In this document: positions 36,241 through 52,214 of the stretch, piece after piece
Numbering within the stretch: the first letter of the stretch is position 1
Layout of the letters: every line of letters begins with the position of its first letter
From: Methyloversatilis sp.
Lineage (GTDB): Bacteria > Pseudomonadota > Gammaproteobacteria > Burkholderiales > Rhodocyclaceae
Assembly (NCBI GenBank): GCA_016791045.1
Contig: JAEUNO010000026.1
Location: 1-64,000, forward strand
Direction of reading: 5' to 3'
DNA length: 64,000 nt
Program-made: the position numbers and the translations under genes
The notes under the pieces: generated by a model
What the model was told of the DNA's origin: nothing
What the model saw: the letters and a program-made list of their open reading frames with translations, nothing else
Database searches by the model: none

Positions 36241-36326
36241 AAGGCAAAGATCGTCCGGCCGCTCCTGCATCACCCCCGCCGTGCCAGACGGCGTTTGCGG
36301 GGGCGGATCCGGACCCTCGCACGACC

Positions 36327-36350
36327 CTTCGGGCCCCTCGGGGCCCGAAG
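36327..36350. repeat. Inverted repeat 2 (11-bp perfect arms)
   Basis: CTTCGGGCCCC and GGGGCCCGAAG separated by only two bases. A very stable hairpin or protein-binding palindrome in the gap before the parvulin gene. Confidence 0.7.
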
Positions 36351-36437
36351 CCGTTCACGCGGCGATGTGGCGAGTTTGTCCGCGTGGGTGTTGCGCTGCA
36401 GCAGCGTCTGCCGCGTAACGGCTTGATCGGTGCAGGG

Positions 36438-36457
36438 GTTCGCGGCAGACCGCGAAC
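36438..36457. repeat. Inverted repeat 3
   Basis: GTTCGCGG-CAGA-CCGCGAAC, a perfect eight-base stem with tetraloop. With repeats 1 and 2 it makes the 36214-36590 gap a string of hairpins; no gene is seen in that gap. Confidence 0.65.
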
Positions 36458-36590
36458 CTGAGAGAATCCGCCGTCGGGGAGCATGGTCGGGGTGCAACCT
36501 TTCCGCTCCGTGATCCCACTAATGCAAGGCCCCGTCAGTGCCCGCAGCGCTGCGGCCAGAGTCCATATCCGAAAACAGAAGGATCCATCG

Positions 36591-37403
36591 ATGAACCATA
36601 CTTTGAGCTGTCTGGCCGCCGCGATCGCGATCGGTACGGCACTCCCCGCATCGGCGCAGGAAGCGGCCGCGACGACCCCTGCGTTCACCGACAAGGTTGC
36701 CAGGGTCAACGGCGTGCAGATCCCGTCGGAACTCGGCAATGTATTCATCAAGGAACAGGTGGCTCAGGGCGCGCTCGACAGCCCGGACCTTCGCTCGCGC
36801 GTGCGCGACCACCTGGTGCGTCGCGAGGTGCTGCTGCAGGCGGCGCGCGAAGGCAAGGTGGACAAGGACCCAGCGCTGCTGCAGCGCATCGAGTACGCGC
36901 GCGACGAAATGGTGATCAACGCCTACCTCGACAGCTGGTCGAAGGATCACCCGGTCACCGACGCACAGATCACGGCCGAATATGACCGCGCCGCGGCCAA
37001 GATGGGCACCGGCATGGAGTACAAGGCGCGGCACATCCTGGTTGATGAGGAGGGCGCCGCGAAGTCCATCATCGACAACCTGAAGAACGGCATCGAATTC
37101 GGCGCGCTGGTCGTGTATTCGAAGGACACCGGCAGTCAGGAACGGGGCGGCGATCTCGGCTGGGCCGATCCGGCGACCTACGTCAAGGAATTCAGTGACG
37201 CGATGACGAAGCTGGAAAAGGGCAAGTACACGACCGAGCCGGTGAAGACGCAGTACGGGTATCACGTCATCCTGCTCGACGACGTGCGCAAGAAGGGCCC
37301 GCCGCCGCTCGAACAGGTGAAGGAGCGCATGGTCCAGCACCTGCAGCAGCAGGCCGTGCAGGAGCACGTCACCACCTTGCTGGGCAAGGCAAAGGTCGAG
37401 TAA
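36591..37403 (+). CDS. Periplasmic parvulin-type peptidyl-prolyl isomerase
   Basis: A 270-residue exported protein with a signal peptide (ending ASAQE near residue 23). A SurA/NifM-like helical N-domain (VNGVQIPSE, LRSRVRDHLVRREVLLQAA) comes first. The parvulin domain at about 140-230 shows YKARHILVDEE, QERGGDLGWADP and TQYGYHVILLDD. It should catalyse prolyl isomerisation and chaperone exported proteins. AAGGA precedes the ATG. It lies between pufC and puhE within the photosynthesis cluster and could help fold periplasmic parts of the apparatus; this is inference from position. Confidence 0.88.
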   Translation: MNHTLSCLAAAIAIGTALPASAQEAAATTPAFTDKVARVNGVQIPSELGNVFIKEQVAQGALDSPDLRSRVRDHLVRREVLLQAAREGKVDKDPALLQRIEYARDEMVINAYLDSWSKDHPVTDAQITAEYDRAAAKMGTGMEYKARHILVDEEGAAKSIIDNLKNGIEFGALVVYSKDTGSQERGGDLGWADPATYVKEFSDAMTKLEKGKYTTEPVKTQYGYHVILLDDVRKKGPPPLEQVKERMVQHLQQQAVQEHVTTLLGKAKVE

Positions 37404-37408
37404 GGAAC

Positions 37409-37445
37409 CGGGCAGCCGGTCGAGCCGTGCCCGACCGGCTGCCCG
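37409..37445. terminator. Bidirectional hairpin between the parvulin gene and puhE
   Basis: A perfect 14-bp stem (CGGGCAGCCGGTCG with its complement) and nine-base loop, between two convergent stop codons. No long T-run, but position and stability fit a two-way terminator. Confidence 0.75.
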
Positions 37446-37453
37446 TTGGCGGA

Positions 37454-38314
37454 TCAGGGTTTGGCGGCGGCTTCGACGGTGACGATGCGGTGCGTGTGCA
37501 CCGCCTTCGAACAATCATGAACCCGCATGACGGCCGGAGCGGATTTCAGTTCGCGTGATTTCAGGCCCCACTTCCACAGCGCATTGAACGGCAGCGGCAG
37601 CACCATGAACCAGTGCTCGATCACCGCCAGTCCGGACATCGTGGCCAGCAGCGTGAAGCAGACGGTGGTCGCCTCGCTGTTGCCGGCCGCGCCGATCTGC
37701 TGGACCAGCAACACGGTCACGATGGTTCCCGCCGTCACCGAGAACGGAAACAGCAGGTTCATGCGCCGGCGCCGGAAGAAGCTCTTCAGATAGGTCAGGT
37801 GTGGCGGCAGGAACTCCTCGCTGAAATTCCGCACACCGAAATGCAGGTTCAGCTTGGCGCTGAGCCGCATGCCCCACAGCAGCATGAAGGTCCAGGTGCC
37901 GGTCTGGTTCGGGTCGCCCCAGGTGATCGCCGCGATGGCGATGGCGGCAACCAGTATCGACAGCTCGTGATGGATGATGGCTTCCGTGGCGTGCCAGAAA
38001 TGAGCGGCCCCGCCGCAGCCTTCCGGGCATCCCTGCTTGCGCGGGCCCGTGATGAACCCCATCAGGAAGGTCATTTCCAGCCAGCCCCATACGATGAGCG
38101 CACTGGTGAAGCTGCAGTAGGTCATCGCGACCGATGTGTCGGCCGCGCTGTGGTTCAGCGCGAATAGTGCCGCCACCATCAGCACACTGGCCGCCAGCAG
38201 GCTGTGGCGGAAGGTGCGTCGCGGCAGACCGTCCAGATAGAGGATGGCGCCGGTGGCAAACCACCACAGGCCGAGTGCGAACAGCGCCGGCGTCATCCAG
38301 TCGCTCATCGGCAT
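37454..38314 (-). CDS. puhE: PuhE photosynthetic assembly protein
   Basis: A 286-residue membrane protein (DUF3623/PuhE) with about seven hydrophobic segments from residue 5 to 250. Family marks are HATEAIIHHELSIL and TGTWTFMLLWGMRLSAKLNLHFGVRNF. It is linked to reaction-centre and pigment assembly; its biochemical role is unknown. The ATG at 38314 overlaps the acsF stop by one base (TGATG). A second ATG two codons on is possible. Last gene of the bchF-puhE superoperon. Confidence 0.9.
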   Translation of the reverse strand: MPMSDWMTPALFALGLWWFATGAILYLDGLPRRTFRHSLLAASVLMVAALFALNHSAADTSVAMTYCSFTSALIVWGWLEMTFLMGFITGPRKQGCPEGCGGAAHFWHATEAIIHHELSILVAAIAIAAITWGDPNQTGTWTFMLLWGMRLSAKLNLHFGVRNFSEEFLPPHLTYLKSFFRRRRMNLLFPFSVTAGTIVTVLLVQQIGAAGNSEATTVCFTLLATMSGLAVIEHWFMVLPLPFNALWKWGLKSRELKSAPAVMRVHDCSKAVHTHRIVTVEAAAKP

Positions 38315-39390
38315 CACCAGGCCGGTTGCATGCGCACGGACTGGGGAATGTCGTTGCGCTTCACCGGGTGCAGGTAGAGCCGGGCAAAGGTGCCGAAGGC
38401 CGCCACCGCGCAGGCGCCGCGCTTGACCAGTCCGATGACGCCGCCCTGTGCCTTGGCGCGCTCGTTCGCCTGCGCCAGCGCGAACAGGCGCTCGAAGCCG
38501 GCGCGGAACACGGCGCTGTCGGTATCCAGCGTCAGCGGATAGACCTGCTTGGAGATTTCCGACGTGATGCGGAAAACTTCGTAATCGTAGTTGTCGGCAT
38601 CCAGACCCATCGCCTGATGCAGTTGCGGACGCATGTGATCGCGCACGTACATCGTGGCATACACGGCGAGCAGGAAGAACCTGACCCACAGCAGATTGCC
38701 GCCGCGCAGCAGGTGCGGATTGGCGCGCATGATCAGCGCAAACGATTCGCCATGGCGGAATTCGTCGTTGCACCAGCGCTCGAACCACCGGAAGATCGGG
38801 TGGAAGCGCAGCTCCGGGTGACGCTCCAGCTGGCGGTAGATCGTGATGTAGCGGGCATAGCCGATCTTCTCCGACAGGTAGGTCGCGTAGAAGATGTATT
38901 TCGGTTTGAAGTAGGTGTACTTCTTCGTGCGCTTCAGGCCGCCCAGATCGACGCCCAGACCGTAATCCTTCAGCGACATGTTCAGGAAGTTGGCATGCCG
39001 TGCTTCGTCGCGCGCCATGTACGACATCAATTCCTTGATGTCCGGATTGTCGACGTTCTTCTTGATTTCGTTGTACAGCACGCAGCCGGAAAACTCCGAC
39101 GTGATCGAGCTGATCAGGAAGTCCATGAATTCCTGATGCAGTTCCGGCGGCAGCTGCTTGATCTGATCGCCGAAGTCTTCGGTGCGCTGGAAGTGGTCGT
39201 GATTGTTGTCGCCTTCATACTCGGCCATCATCACATCCCATTCCGCACGCACGCCGCTGACATCGATGCGGTTCATCGCCTCGAAATCGGTGGTGTAGAA
39301 GCGCGGGCTGAGCATGGTGCTCACGCGCGCCTTGGCGGTGGATTCCTCGGAAACGGCGACCGGCGCGGCGGATGGGGTGGCGGTGGTCAT
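38314..39390 (-). CDS. acsF: Aerobic Mg-protoporphyrin IX monomethyl ester cyclase AcsF
   Basis: A 358-residue diiron oxygenase that closes the isocyclic ring of bacteriochlorophyll using oxygen. Iron ligands lie in [26 protein letters not shown] and [13 protein letters not shown]. It is the oxygen-dependent route, in contrast to anaerobic BchE, which is not seen here. This indicates pigment synthesis under air. ATGA overlap with the puhC stop shows tight coupling. Confidence 0.97.
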   Translation of the reverse strand: MTTATPSAAPVAVSEESTAKARVSTMLSPRFYTTDFEAMNRIDVSGVRAEWDVMMAEYEGDNNHDHFQRTEDFGDQIKQLPPELHQEFMDFLISSITSEFSGCVLYNEIKKNVDNPDIKELMSYMARDEARHANFLNMSLKDYGLGVDLGGLKRTKKYTYFKPKYIFYATYLSEKIGYARYITIYRQLERHPELRFHPIFRWFERWCNDEFRHGESFALIMRANPHLLRGGNLLWVRFFLLAVYATMYVRDHMRPQLHQAMGLDADNYDYEVFRITSEISKQVYPLTLDTDSAVFRAGFERLFALAQANERAKAQGGVIGLVKRGACAVAAFGTFARLYLHPVKRNDIPQSVRMQPAW

Positions 39391-39866
39391 TGCAGTGCTC
39401 CTGATGCGTGCATGTCTGGCGACCGGGCGACGTCGAGCAGCTTGACGAAGGCGCCGGCATTGGTCGGGCCGAAGGAATCGAGGTCGACGCGGCGGTTGGT
39501 GGCGGGGTCGATCAGGGTCAGTCGGCCATCGGCCCGCCCGACCAGCTGGAACGCCACGTCCGCACCGATGCCCTGACGCTTGCGCTCGCGTGCGAGCCCG
39601 CGCAGCGTGCCGCGGATGAAGCCCTGTTCGCCGACGATGGATTCGAGTTCGGCGCCGCTTCGGGCATCGATGACGGCGATGCTGCCGTCGGCCCTGTCCT
39701 CGAAACGCAGATCGCGTGTTGCCACGGCGGCGGCATCGGGCACGCTGATGTTCATGCCTGACAGCCGCACCGTGGTGACTGCGAGCAGCACGACCAGCAG
39801 CATGGCGCCGATGGCGATGAGCGGGCCGCGTGACAGCGGGTGATGCGAGACAACTTGGGCTTCCAT
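39387..39866 (-). CDS. puhC: PuhC photosynthetic complex assembly protein
   Basis: A 159-residue protein with one N-terminal transmembrane helix (about residues 14-35, [18 protein letters not shown]) and a periplasmic domain: [38 protein letters not shown]. PuhC is needed for normal light-harvesting/reaction-centre levels. It starts 10 bases after puhB and overlaps acsF. Confidence 0.92.
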   Translation of the reverse strand: MEAQVVSHHPLSRGPLIAIGAMLLVVLLAVTTVRLSGMNISVPDAAAVATRDLRFEDRADGSIAVIDARSGAELESIVGEQGFIRGTLRGLARERKRQGIGADVAFQLVGRADGRLTLIDPATNRRVDLDSFGPTNAGAFVKLLDVARSPDMHASGALQ

Positions 39867-39876
39867 GATCCTGACC

Positions 39877-40590
39877 TCAGTCGATCGCGAGTTGCGGGGT
39901 GCTGCCGTTCAGGCTGCGCGCGGGCTGCGCAGCTTCGCCGTTCGCGCCACGTACGGGCGATGCGGCCGTTGCAGCGTCTTCGCCCGCGGCAGCTGTCCAG
40001 GCGGTCTGCAGGACCTGTGCCACATGGGCGGCATCCGGCACGCAGCACAGCATGGGTTCCGGCTTCGTCACGCGCCACGGGCGGGCATGCGGCCACAGAT
40101 GCAGCACCGCGATGCGTTCGCTGCCGCCCAGCGTCAGCGGAATGTTGCCGTGACCGTCCTTGTGCAGCTTGAGCCCGGCCGATGCGATGCGCCGCAGCGG
40201 CAGGTTGAACGTGAGGCTCAGCACGATGCCCACGCGCATCACGACCCGCTTGTCGGTGATCGTATAGACCGTGGTGCGCGCCGACAGCCACGCCAGCAGG
40301 GCCAGCGAGCCGAGGGCGAACACCACCAGCGGCAGCAGCATGACCACCGCCATCGTCGCATCGCCCATGCTGCCGCCACCGGACAGGATGAAACCGGCGC
40401 GCAGGATCAGGATGGCGGTGAAGTAGCCGGTGAGCGCCGGCAGATGGAAGCGCTCGCGTGCCATGCGCTTCCAGTCCGGCGCGCCCTGCCACAGCACGCG
40501 TTCATGCTGCGGCAGCCGTTCCGGCAGCCCGAGCTGCGGTTCGAACTCGTGTTCGTGCCCGGTGTTGGGCACGGCCTTGAGCGTGCTCAC
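39877..40590 (-). CDS. puhB: PuhB photosynthetic complex assembly protein
   Basis: A 237-residue membrane protein with a cytoplasmic N-terminus (LPERLPQHERVLWQGAPDWK), three hydrophobic segments and a PH-like domain (TTVYTITDKRVVMRVGIVLS). PuhB assists reaction-centre assembly. The start is GTG 40590, overlapping the puhA stop as GTGA. The longer frame to 40857 lies inside puhA. Confidence 0.92.
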   Translation of the reverse strand: MSTLKAVPNTGHEHEFEPQLGLPERLPQHERVLWQGAPDWKRMARERFHLPALTGYFTAILILRAGFILSGGGSMGDATMAVVMLLPLVVFALGSLALLAWLSARTTVYTITDKRVVMRVGIVLSLTFNLPLRRIASAGLKLHKDGHGNIPLTLGGSERIAVLHLWPHARPWRVTKPEPMLCCVPDAAHVAQVLQTAWTAAAGEDAATAASPVRGANGEAAQPARSLNGSTPQLAID

Positions 40591-41357
40591 AGCCAGGGCT
40601 CCTTGCGGCTGGCTTCGGCGTAAAGCGTGCCGCCGCCGTAGTACGCCATGACCTTTTCTTCCTCGAGGAAGGTGATCTGATCCGGCGATGCAAGACTGGG
40701 CACGCTGGAGAACTGGTGGCCCAGGATGGACGCCACCTTGACCTGGCGGGCGCCGATGCGGCTGAAGTTCATCGGCAGCATCACGCGACGCGTACCGCCT
40801 CCGACCGGCACGTCCAGTTCGAGGTAGCGGAACATCGCTTCCGAACGGTCGACCCACAGGTCGCGCACTACGCCACCCACCTTGCCGTCGGCACCGACCA
40901 CCGGGAGGCCGCGCGGATCGGTGTCCTGATGCGCGACGCCGTAGGCGGTGTCGGCACGCAGCGGCACGATGCGCAGGCGACCGTCGTAGGTCACGTCCGG
41001 AATGTCGGCCCGGTCTGCATACGCACCCGGTCCGACGCCATCGAGCATCGGATTACCGGTCGGATTCAGCGGCGCACCCGGGAACTTGGCACTCGGCACC
41101 GCCTTCAGCGTCTGCGGTGACACGGCGAAGTTCGGGGCCGTGACGGTACGGCCATCCTGCAGCTTGTAGGTCTTCGGATCCGGAATGGCCGGGAAGCCCT
41201 GGACCTTGATATTGCCCGAACGATCGGACTCCAGCGGGTAGCCTTCCCGCTTGCTCTCCTGGTGCAGGTAATAGATCAGGCCCGCGAAAAAGGCCCAGAA
41301 CACGTAGAGCGTGATCTGCGCGACGTCGATGTATGCAGTGATGGCACCAGTACCCAT
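40587..41357 (-). CDS. puhA: Reaction-centre H subunit
   Basis: A 256-residue RC-H protein with a single N-terminal membrane helix (about residues 10-31, ITLYVFWAFFAGLIYYL). A PRC-barrel cytoplasmic domain follows (GLPVVGADGKVGGVVRDLWVDRSE, QITFLEEEKVMAYYGGGTLY). It caps the L/M core and guides protons to QB. Its presence without pufLM in the window is notable. It starts 25 bases after lhaA. Confidence 0.97.
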   Translation of the reverse strand: MGTGAITAYIDVAQITLYVFWAFFAGLIYYLHQESKREGYPLESDRSGNIKVQGFPAIPDPKTYKLQDGRTVTAPNFAVSPQTLKAVPSAKFPGAPLNPTGNPMLDGVGPGAYADRADIPDVTYDGRLRIVPLRADTAYGVAHQDTDPRGLPVVGADGKVGGVVRDLWVDRSEAMFRYLELDVPVGGGTRRVMLPMNFSRIGARQVKVASILGHQFSSVPSLASPDQITFLEEEKVMAYYGGGTLYAEASRKEPWL

Positions 41358-41382
41358 TTTGATCTCCCTCTTGGAATGACGA

Positions 41383-42831
41383 TTAGCCGGGAAACTCGGC
41401 CAGTCCGAACTTCGTGCTGCTTGGTGTGGATGAATGATGCGCAGAGCGGACCAGAGGGCCGATCGCGATCAGGCTTGCGAACAACATGTAAATCTCGCAG
41501 TGGTAAACGAAGCTGTAGCCGGTCGCCGGACTGCTCAGCGCAGAACCGAGTGCGCCCGACGTGGCCAGTCCCGACACGACGTCGCGCAGCGCGCCGCCCA
41601 ATGCAATCGCCAGACCCGTGCTGGTGGCATGTACCGCACCCCAGGCGCCGAGTGCGAGGCCATTCAGGCCACCGCTTTCCAGTCCCATCGCGGCCGTGAG
41701 CGTACCGACCGAGAACAGTCCGCCGCCGAAGCCGATCAGCGCCACGCCGACGCGGAACAGCGGAACCGAATGCAGCGGTTCGGCAAACACGACAGCCGAA
41801 AAGGCGATGATGCCGGTCAGTGCGCCCAGCGCCGCCAGCCGGTAGGGATCGAAGCCGCGCGCCAGCACGCGTGCGGCCAGTGCAAAGGCTGCGATCGCGC
41901 CGAGCGCCATCATGGCGGTCAGCGACGTGGTGGCGCCGACGCCCATGCCGAGGATTTCGCCGCCGTAAGGTTCGAGAATGATGTCCTGCATGCTGAAGGC
42001 CGCGCTGCCCAGACCGACTGCACACAGGTAACGCGTGGCACGGGCGTGCTGCGAAAAGCTGCGCCAGACTTCGCGGAATGGCTGCCGCGGCGCCTGCTGC
42101 GCCTGCGTGCGCATGCCGCGCGGCTCCTGCTTCCACAGCGCGATGACGTTCAGCACCATCGTCAGCATGGCCGAGCCCTGCACCACCTGGATCAGTTTCA
42201 GTTGCGTGAAGTCGGCCAGCAGCAGGCCGAACACGATGCCGCTGACCACCATGCCGACCAGCAGCATCAGGTACATCATGGCGACCACCCGCGGCCGGTT
42301 CGCCGGCGCAGCGAGGTCGGTGGCCAGCGCAAGGCCGGCGGTCTGGGCAGTCTGCATGCCGGCACCGACCATCAGGAAAGCCAGTGCCGCGCCGGCTTGA
42401 CCGATCCACGCCGGACCCTGGGTGTCGCCGGACAGCAGGATGAGCGAGAACGGCATGATGGCCAGACCGCCGAACTGGATCAGCGATCCCATCCAGATGT
42501 AGGGCACGCGCTTCCAGCCGAGCACCGAACGGTGTGTGTCGGAGCGGTAGCCGATCAAGGCGCGAAAGGGCGCGAACAGCAGCGGCAGCGCCACCATCAG
42601 CGCGACCAGCCAGGCGGCCATGCCCATCTCGACGATCATCACGCGGTTCAGTGTGCCGATCAGCAGCACCGTCGCCATGCCGACCGACACCTGGAACAGC
42701 GACAGACGCAGCAGACGCCCGAGCGGCAACTCAGCCGTCGCGACATCGGCGAACGGCAGGAAGCGCGTGCCCACACCCGTCCACAGCTTTGCAGCGCGGT
42801 CGTTGAGCGAGCGGGCGGACAGCGTTTTCAT
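41383..42831 (-). CDS. lhaA: LhaA, PucC-family light-harvesting 1 assembly transporter
   Basis: A 482-residue, 12-helix major-facilitator-type protein of the PucC/LhaA family. It is known by LIGTLNRVMIVEMGM, GWKRVPYIWMGSLIQF and MQDIILEPYGGEILGM. LhaA is thought to deliver bacteriochlorophyll or LH1 subunits during complex assembly. The ATG at 42831 overlaps the bchM stop (ATGA); a GTG three codons upstream is less likely. Confidence 0.93.
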   Translation of the reverse strand: MKTLSARSLNDRAAKLWTGVGTRFLPFADVATAELPLGRLLRLSLFQVSVGMATVLLIGTLNRVMIVEMGMAAWLVALMVALPLLFAPFRALIGYRSDTHRSVLGWKRVPYIWMGSLIQFGGLAIMPFSLILLSGDTQGPAWIGQAGAALAFLMVGAGMQTAQTAGLALATDLAAPANRPRVVAMMYLMLLVGMVVSGIVFGLLLADFTQLKLIQVVQGSAMLTMVLNVIALWKQEPRGMRTQAQQAPRQPFREVWRSFSQHARATRYLCAVGLGSAAFSMQDIILEPYGGEILGMGVGATTSLTAMMALGAIAAFALAARVLARGFDPYRLAALGALTGIIAFSAVVFAEPLHSVPLFRVGVALIGFGGGLFSVGTLTAAMGLESGGLNGLALGAWGAVHATSTGLAIALGGALRDVVSGLATSGALGSALSSPATGYSFVYHCEIYMLFASLIAIGPLVRSAHHSSTPSSTKFGLAEFPG

Positions 42832-43526
42832 CTGCGGCACAGCTCCAGAGCCTTCGATTTGTAGAAGCCGCTCGACACATGCTGGGAACGGCCGATGGCC
42901 ATGCAGTCGAGTGCCGGCTCTTCATCGATCAGCCGGTGCAGCAGGGTTTCGCGTACCGGTTCGATCGACGGCGCGCGATCTCCGCGCGGGAAGAACTTGC
43001 CGATGAAGCGCATCGCTTCAAGTGCATGCGTGCTCGGCGGGAAGGTGAACTGGATCGAATGTTCGGTACGCGCGGCAAGCCCCGACAGCACGCGTACGGC
43101 GTCGCGGGCCTGGTAGTGGATCAGCGAATCCATGGCGACCACGTGGTCGAACCAGCCCAGCGCGGGATCCAGCATGTCGCCCGAACGAAAGTCGATCTCG
43201 CCGCCGTTCAGGTCTTCCGGCATGCGTTCGCGCGCCAGCTGCACCAGCGTCGGCGACAGGTCGATGGCCACCACGTGTGCGCCGCGCCGTGCCGCCTCGA
43301 CCGCCAGCGCACCGGTGCCGCAGCCGGCGTCCAGCACCTTGCGGCCACGCAGGTCCTGCGGCAGCCAGTCGAGCAGTGTGGCGCGCATGCGGTCGCGCCC
43401 GGCGCGCACCGTGGCGCGCACGCGGCCCACCGGTGCGTCGGAGGTCAGACGCTTCCAGGCGTCGACCGCGGTGCGGTCGAAGTAGGTCTGGATCTGGCCG
43501 CGGCGATCTATGTAAGAGCTGTTCAT
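42828..43526 (-). CDS. bchM: Mg-protoporphyrin IX O-methyltransferase BchM
   Basis: A 232-residue SAM-dependent methyltransferase that methylates Mg-protoporphyrin IX before ring closure. It has a typical motif I, VLDAGCGTGALAVEAARRGAHV, preceded by SSYIDRRGQIQTYFDRTA as in the family. The ATG at 43526 has GGGA about 11 bases upstream. A TTG 11 codons earlier is open but unlikely. Confidence 0.95.
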   Translation of the reverse strand: MNSSYIDRRGQIQTYFDRTAVDAWKRLTSDAPVGRVRATVRAGRDRMRATLLDWLPQDLRGRKVLDAGCGTGALAVEAARRGAHVVAIDLSPTLVQLARERMPEDLNGGEIDFRSGDMLDPALGWFDHVVAMDSLIHYQARDAVRVLSGLAARTEHSIQFTFPPSTHALEAMRFIGKFFPRGDRAPSIEPVRETLLHRLIDEEPALDCMAIGRSQHVSSGFYKSKALELCRR

Positions 43527-43551
43527 GGTGTCATCGGTCCCGTTCGAGAAC

Positions 43552-48346
<4,795 letters not shown>

Positions 48347-48400
48347 GCTTCGATCACCCTGTCGTGACGTGCGGCGAGCACGGATTCGGCGGACACGGAT

Positions 48401-50041
48401 TCAGCGTCCATAGTGAGCTTTGGCATCGTAGAGCGTCTCCACCGTGATCGTTGCCAGCCCGTGTTCGCGTGCAAAGGCTTCGGTATTGCGTTTGGCCTTG
48501 CCGCGCACGAAGAACGGAATCTTCTTCAGTTCGCGTTCGCCGTCTTCGCTCCAGGTCGGCTCGCCCGCGGCGGCGCTGACGGGTTCGGGTGTCGCGACAG
48601 CGGTTACAACCGGTTCCGCGGCGGCGACGGCATCGGGCGCTGCTGCGGGCCGCGCATCGCGCGCGACGGCCGGCAGATGGGAGGCCGCTGCGTCATCGTG
48701 GAATTCGAAATCGTCGCGGAACATCTGCAGCAGATGCTCTTCAAGACCCATCACCAACGGATGGACCCAGGTATCGAAAATGACGTTGGCGCCTTCGAAA
48801 CCGTACACCGGGCTGTAGCGCGCCGGCACGTCCTGCACATGGATCGGGATCGAAATCACCGCGCATGCCACGCCGAGGCGCTTTGCGATGTGGCGCTCCA
48901 TCTGGGTGCCGAGCACCAGTTCCGGTGCCGCGGCCCCGATGGCCTGCTCCACTTCCAGGTAGTCATCGCTGATCAGCGCTTCGACATCGTAGAGTTTCGC
49001 GGCATCGCGCACGTCGCGCGCGAATTCGCGGCTGTAGGTGCCCAGCCCGACGACGGTGAAGCCCATTTCTTCCTTGGCGATGCGTGCGGCGGCGATGGCG
49101 TGGGTCGCATCACCGAAGATGAACACGCGCTTGCCGGTGAGGTAGGTCGAATCGACCGAGCGGGCATACCAGGGCATGCGCGACAGCGAGGACGAAAAGC
49201 CCGCAACGCCCGGCTGTTCGGCAGCCAGCACGGCCGATGCATCGATGCCCGCCAGTTGCGCGACTTCGGCGATGAAGTCGCGCGTTGCGCCGACCCCCAT
49301 CGGAATGACGCGGGTGGCCGGCATGCCGAAGTTGCGCTGCAGCCACGAAGCCGTGGTGCGTGACACTTCGGGGTAGAGGTCGATGTTGAAGTCCGCTTCG
49401 GGCAGGCGACGGATATCGTCCGGCGACGCACCGAGCGGCGCGATCACATTGACGTCGATGCCCAGCAGGTCGAGCAGCCGGCGGATTTCCTGCACGTCGT
49501 CGCGGCAGCGGAAGCCGAGCACGGTCGGGCCCAGCAGATTGGCGTGCGGCCGGCGCCCTTCGGCGCGTGCCGGACGCGGTGTACCCGGAGGCGGCACCTG
49601 GTCGGCGAGCAGCGCGCGGACCACGTGATAGAAGGTTTCGGCGGCGCCCCAGTTCTCCTTCTTCGAATAGGACGGCAGTTCGAGCGGGATGACCGGGATC
49701 GGCAGGTTCATGCCGCAGGCCAGCGAGCCGGACTGATCCTGGATCAGTTCGGCGGTGCAGGACTCGCCGACCAGCAGCGCCTTCGGCTTGAAGCGTTCAT
49801 ACGCTTCGGCCACGGCGGTCTTGACCAGATCGGCAGTGCTGCCGCCCAGGTCACGCGCCTGGAAAGTGGTGTAAGTCACCGGCGGGCGGCGGTCCTGACG
49901 CTCGATCATCGTGAACAGCAGGTCGGCGTAGGTGTCACCTTGCGGGGCGTGCAGCACGTAATGCACGTCGCGCATCGAGGTGGCGATCCGCATGGCGCCC
50001 ACGTGAGGCGGTCCTTCGTAGGTCCACAAGGTCAGTTGCAT
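48401..50041 (-). CDS. bchB: Dark-operative protochlorophyllide reductase subunit BchB
   Basis: A 546-residue NifK-like subunit of the BchNB catalytic core. It opens [20 protein letters not shown] with the family's conserved start, and the C-terminal PCP-red domain ([20 protein letters not shown]) follows an Ala/Pro/Val-rich linker of roughly 60 residues (about 435-495). The linker is longer than the family norm, making the protein slightly large. GAGGAG precedes the ATG. It follows bchN by 10 bases. Confidence 0.96.
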   Translation of the reverse strand: MQLTLWTYEGPPHVGAMRIATSMRDVHYVLHAPQGDTYADLLFTMIERQDRRPPVTYTTFQARDLGGSTADLVKTAVAEAYERFKPKALLVGESCTAELIQDQSGSLACGMNLPIPVIPLELPSYSKKENWGAAETFYHVVRALLADQVPPPGTPRPARAEGRRPHANLLGPTVLGFRCRDDVQEIRRLLDLLGIDVNVIAPLGASPDDIRRLPEADFNIDLYPEVSRTTASWLQRNFGMPATRVIPMGVGATRDFIAEVAQLAGIDASAVLAAEQPGVAGFSSSLSRMPWYARSVDSTYLTGKRVFIFGDATHAIAAARIAKEEMGFTVVGLGTYSREFARDVRDAAKLYDVEALISDDYLEVEQAIGAAAPELVLGTQMERHIAKRLGVACAVISIPIHVQDVPARYSPVYGFEGANVIFDTWVHPLVMGLEEHLLQMFRDDFEFHDDAAASHLPAVARDARPAAAPDAVAAAEPVVTAVATPEPVSAAAGEPTWSEDGERELKKIPFFVRGKAKRNTEAFAREHGLATITVETLYDAKAHYGR

Positions 50042-50051
50042 CGGAAGCTCC

Positions 50052-51847
<1,796 letters not shown>

Positions 51848-51883
51848 CGGTGACGTCTCCTTGATCTTTCTTCTTTGACTGAA

Positions 51884-51912
51884 AATCTAGACGTCTGGAG
51901 GCAGAGTGTCAA
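51884..51912 (-). promoter_or_regulatory. Sigma-70 promoter of the bchF superoperon
   Basis: Minus strand: TTGACA (51912-51907), 17-base spacer, TAGATT (51889-51884), predicted start near 51877, about 30 bases before the ATG. The -35 box is half of the PpsR-type palindrome at 51907-51924. Confidence 0.7.
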
Positions 51913-51924
51913 TATAAATTGACG
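51907..51924. promoter_or_regulatory. PpsR/CrtJ box at the bchF promoter
   Basis: TGTCAATATAAATTGACG fits TGT-N12-ACA with one mismatch and has TGTCA/TGACG arms. It overlaps the bchF -35 element, so a bound repressor would block polymerase. Confidence 0.7.
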
Positions 51925-52015
51925 TACATCATGGTTGACATGCGGAGAGCCCTGCGGCTAAGTTGTCATAACGCGAGATGGATGGTCGCCGCAAAGCGTT
52001 GATTGCGCTCGATAC

Positions 52016-52033
52016 TGACAAGTAAACTTGACA
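52016..52033. promoter_or_regulatory. PpsR/CrtJ box near the aerR promoter
   Basis: TGACAAGTAAACTTGACA fits TGT-N12-ACA with one mismatch and lies in a longer palindrome (CTGwCAAGTwwACTTGwCAG). It stands just ahead of the aerR -35 and about 110 bases behind the bchF box. Confidence 0.65.
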
Positions 52034-52034
52034 G

Positions 52035-52063
52035 TTGCCCTTGCTGCGAACTATCTCTATAAG
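52035..52063 (+). promoter_or_regulatory. Probable promoter of aerR
   Basis: TTGCCC (52035-52040), 17-base spacer, TATAAG (52058-52063), immediately after a PpsR-type box. The leader to the aerR ATG would be about 145 bases with no gene in it. Confidence 0.5.
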
Positions 52064-52214
52064 CTGGTTGCTCTTGTGATTGGTGCCTTTATGGGCTGCG
52101 CGCTGGGGTAAGCGCTGTATGTAGTCATAAAAAGCACGGCCGTTCCTTGCTTCCCAGCAGTGCCGCGGGAAGCCTGAGTCGGAGCCGGCACACACAAACA
52201 CCAAAGGACGAGAG

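Noticed and set aside
34051..36273. A single 740-residue protein containing CrtI
   Set aside because: The N-terminal 315 residues are the reverse complement of pufC. Only the C-terminal part is CrtI, so this is a read-through of a truncated gene.
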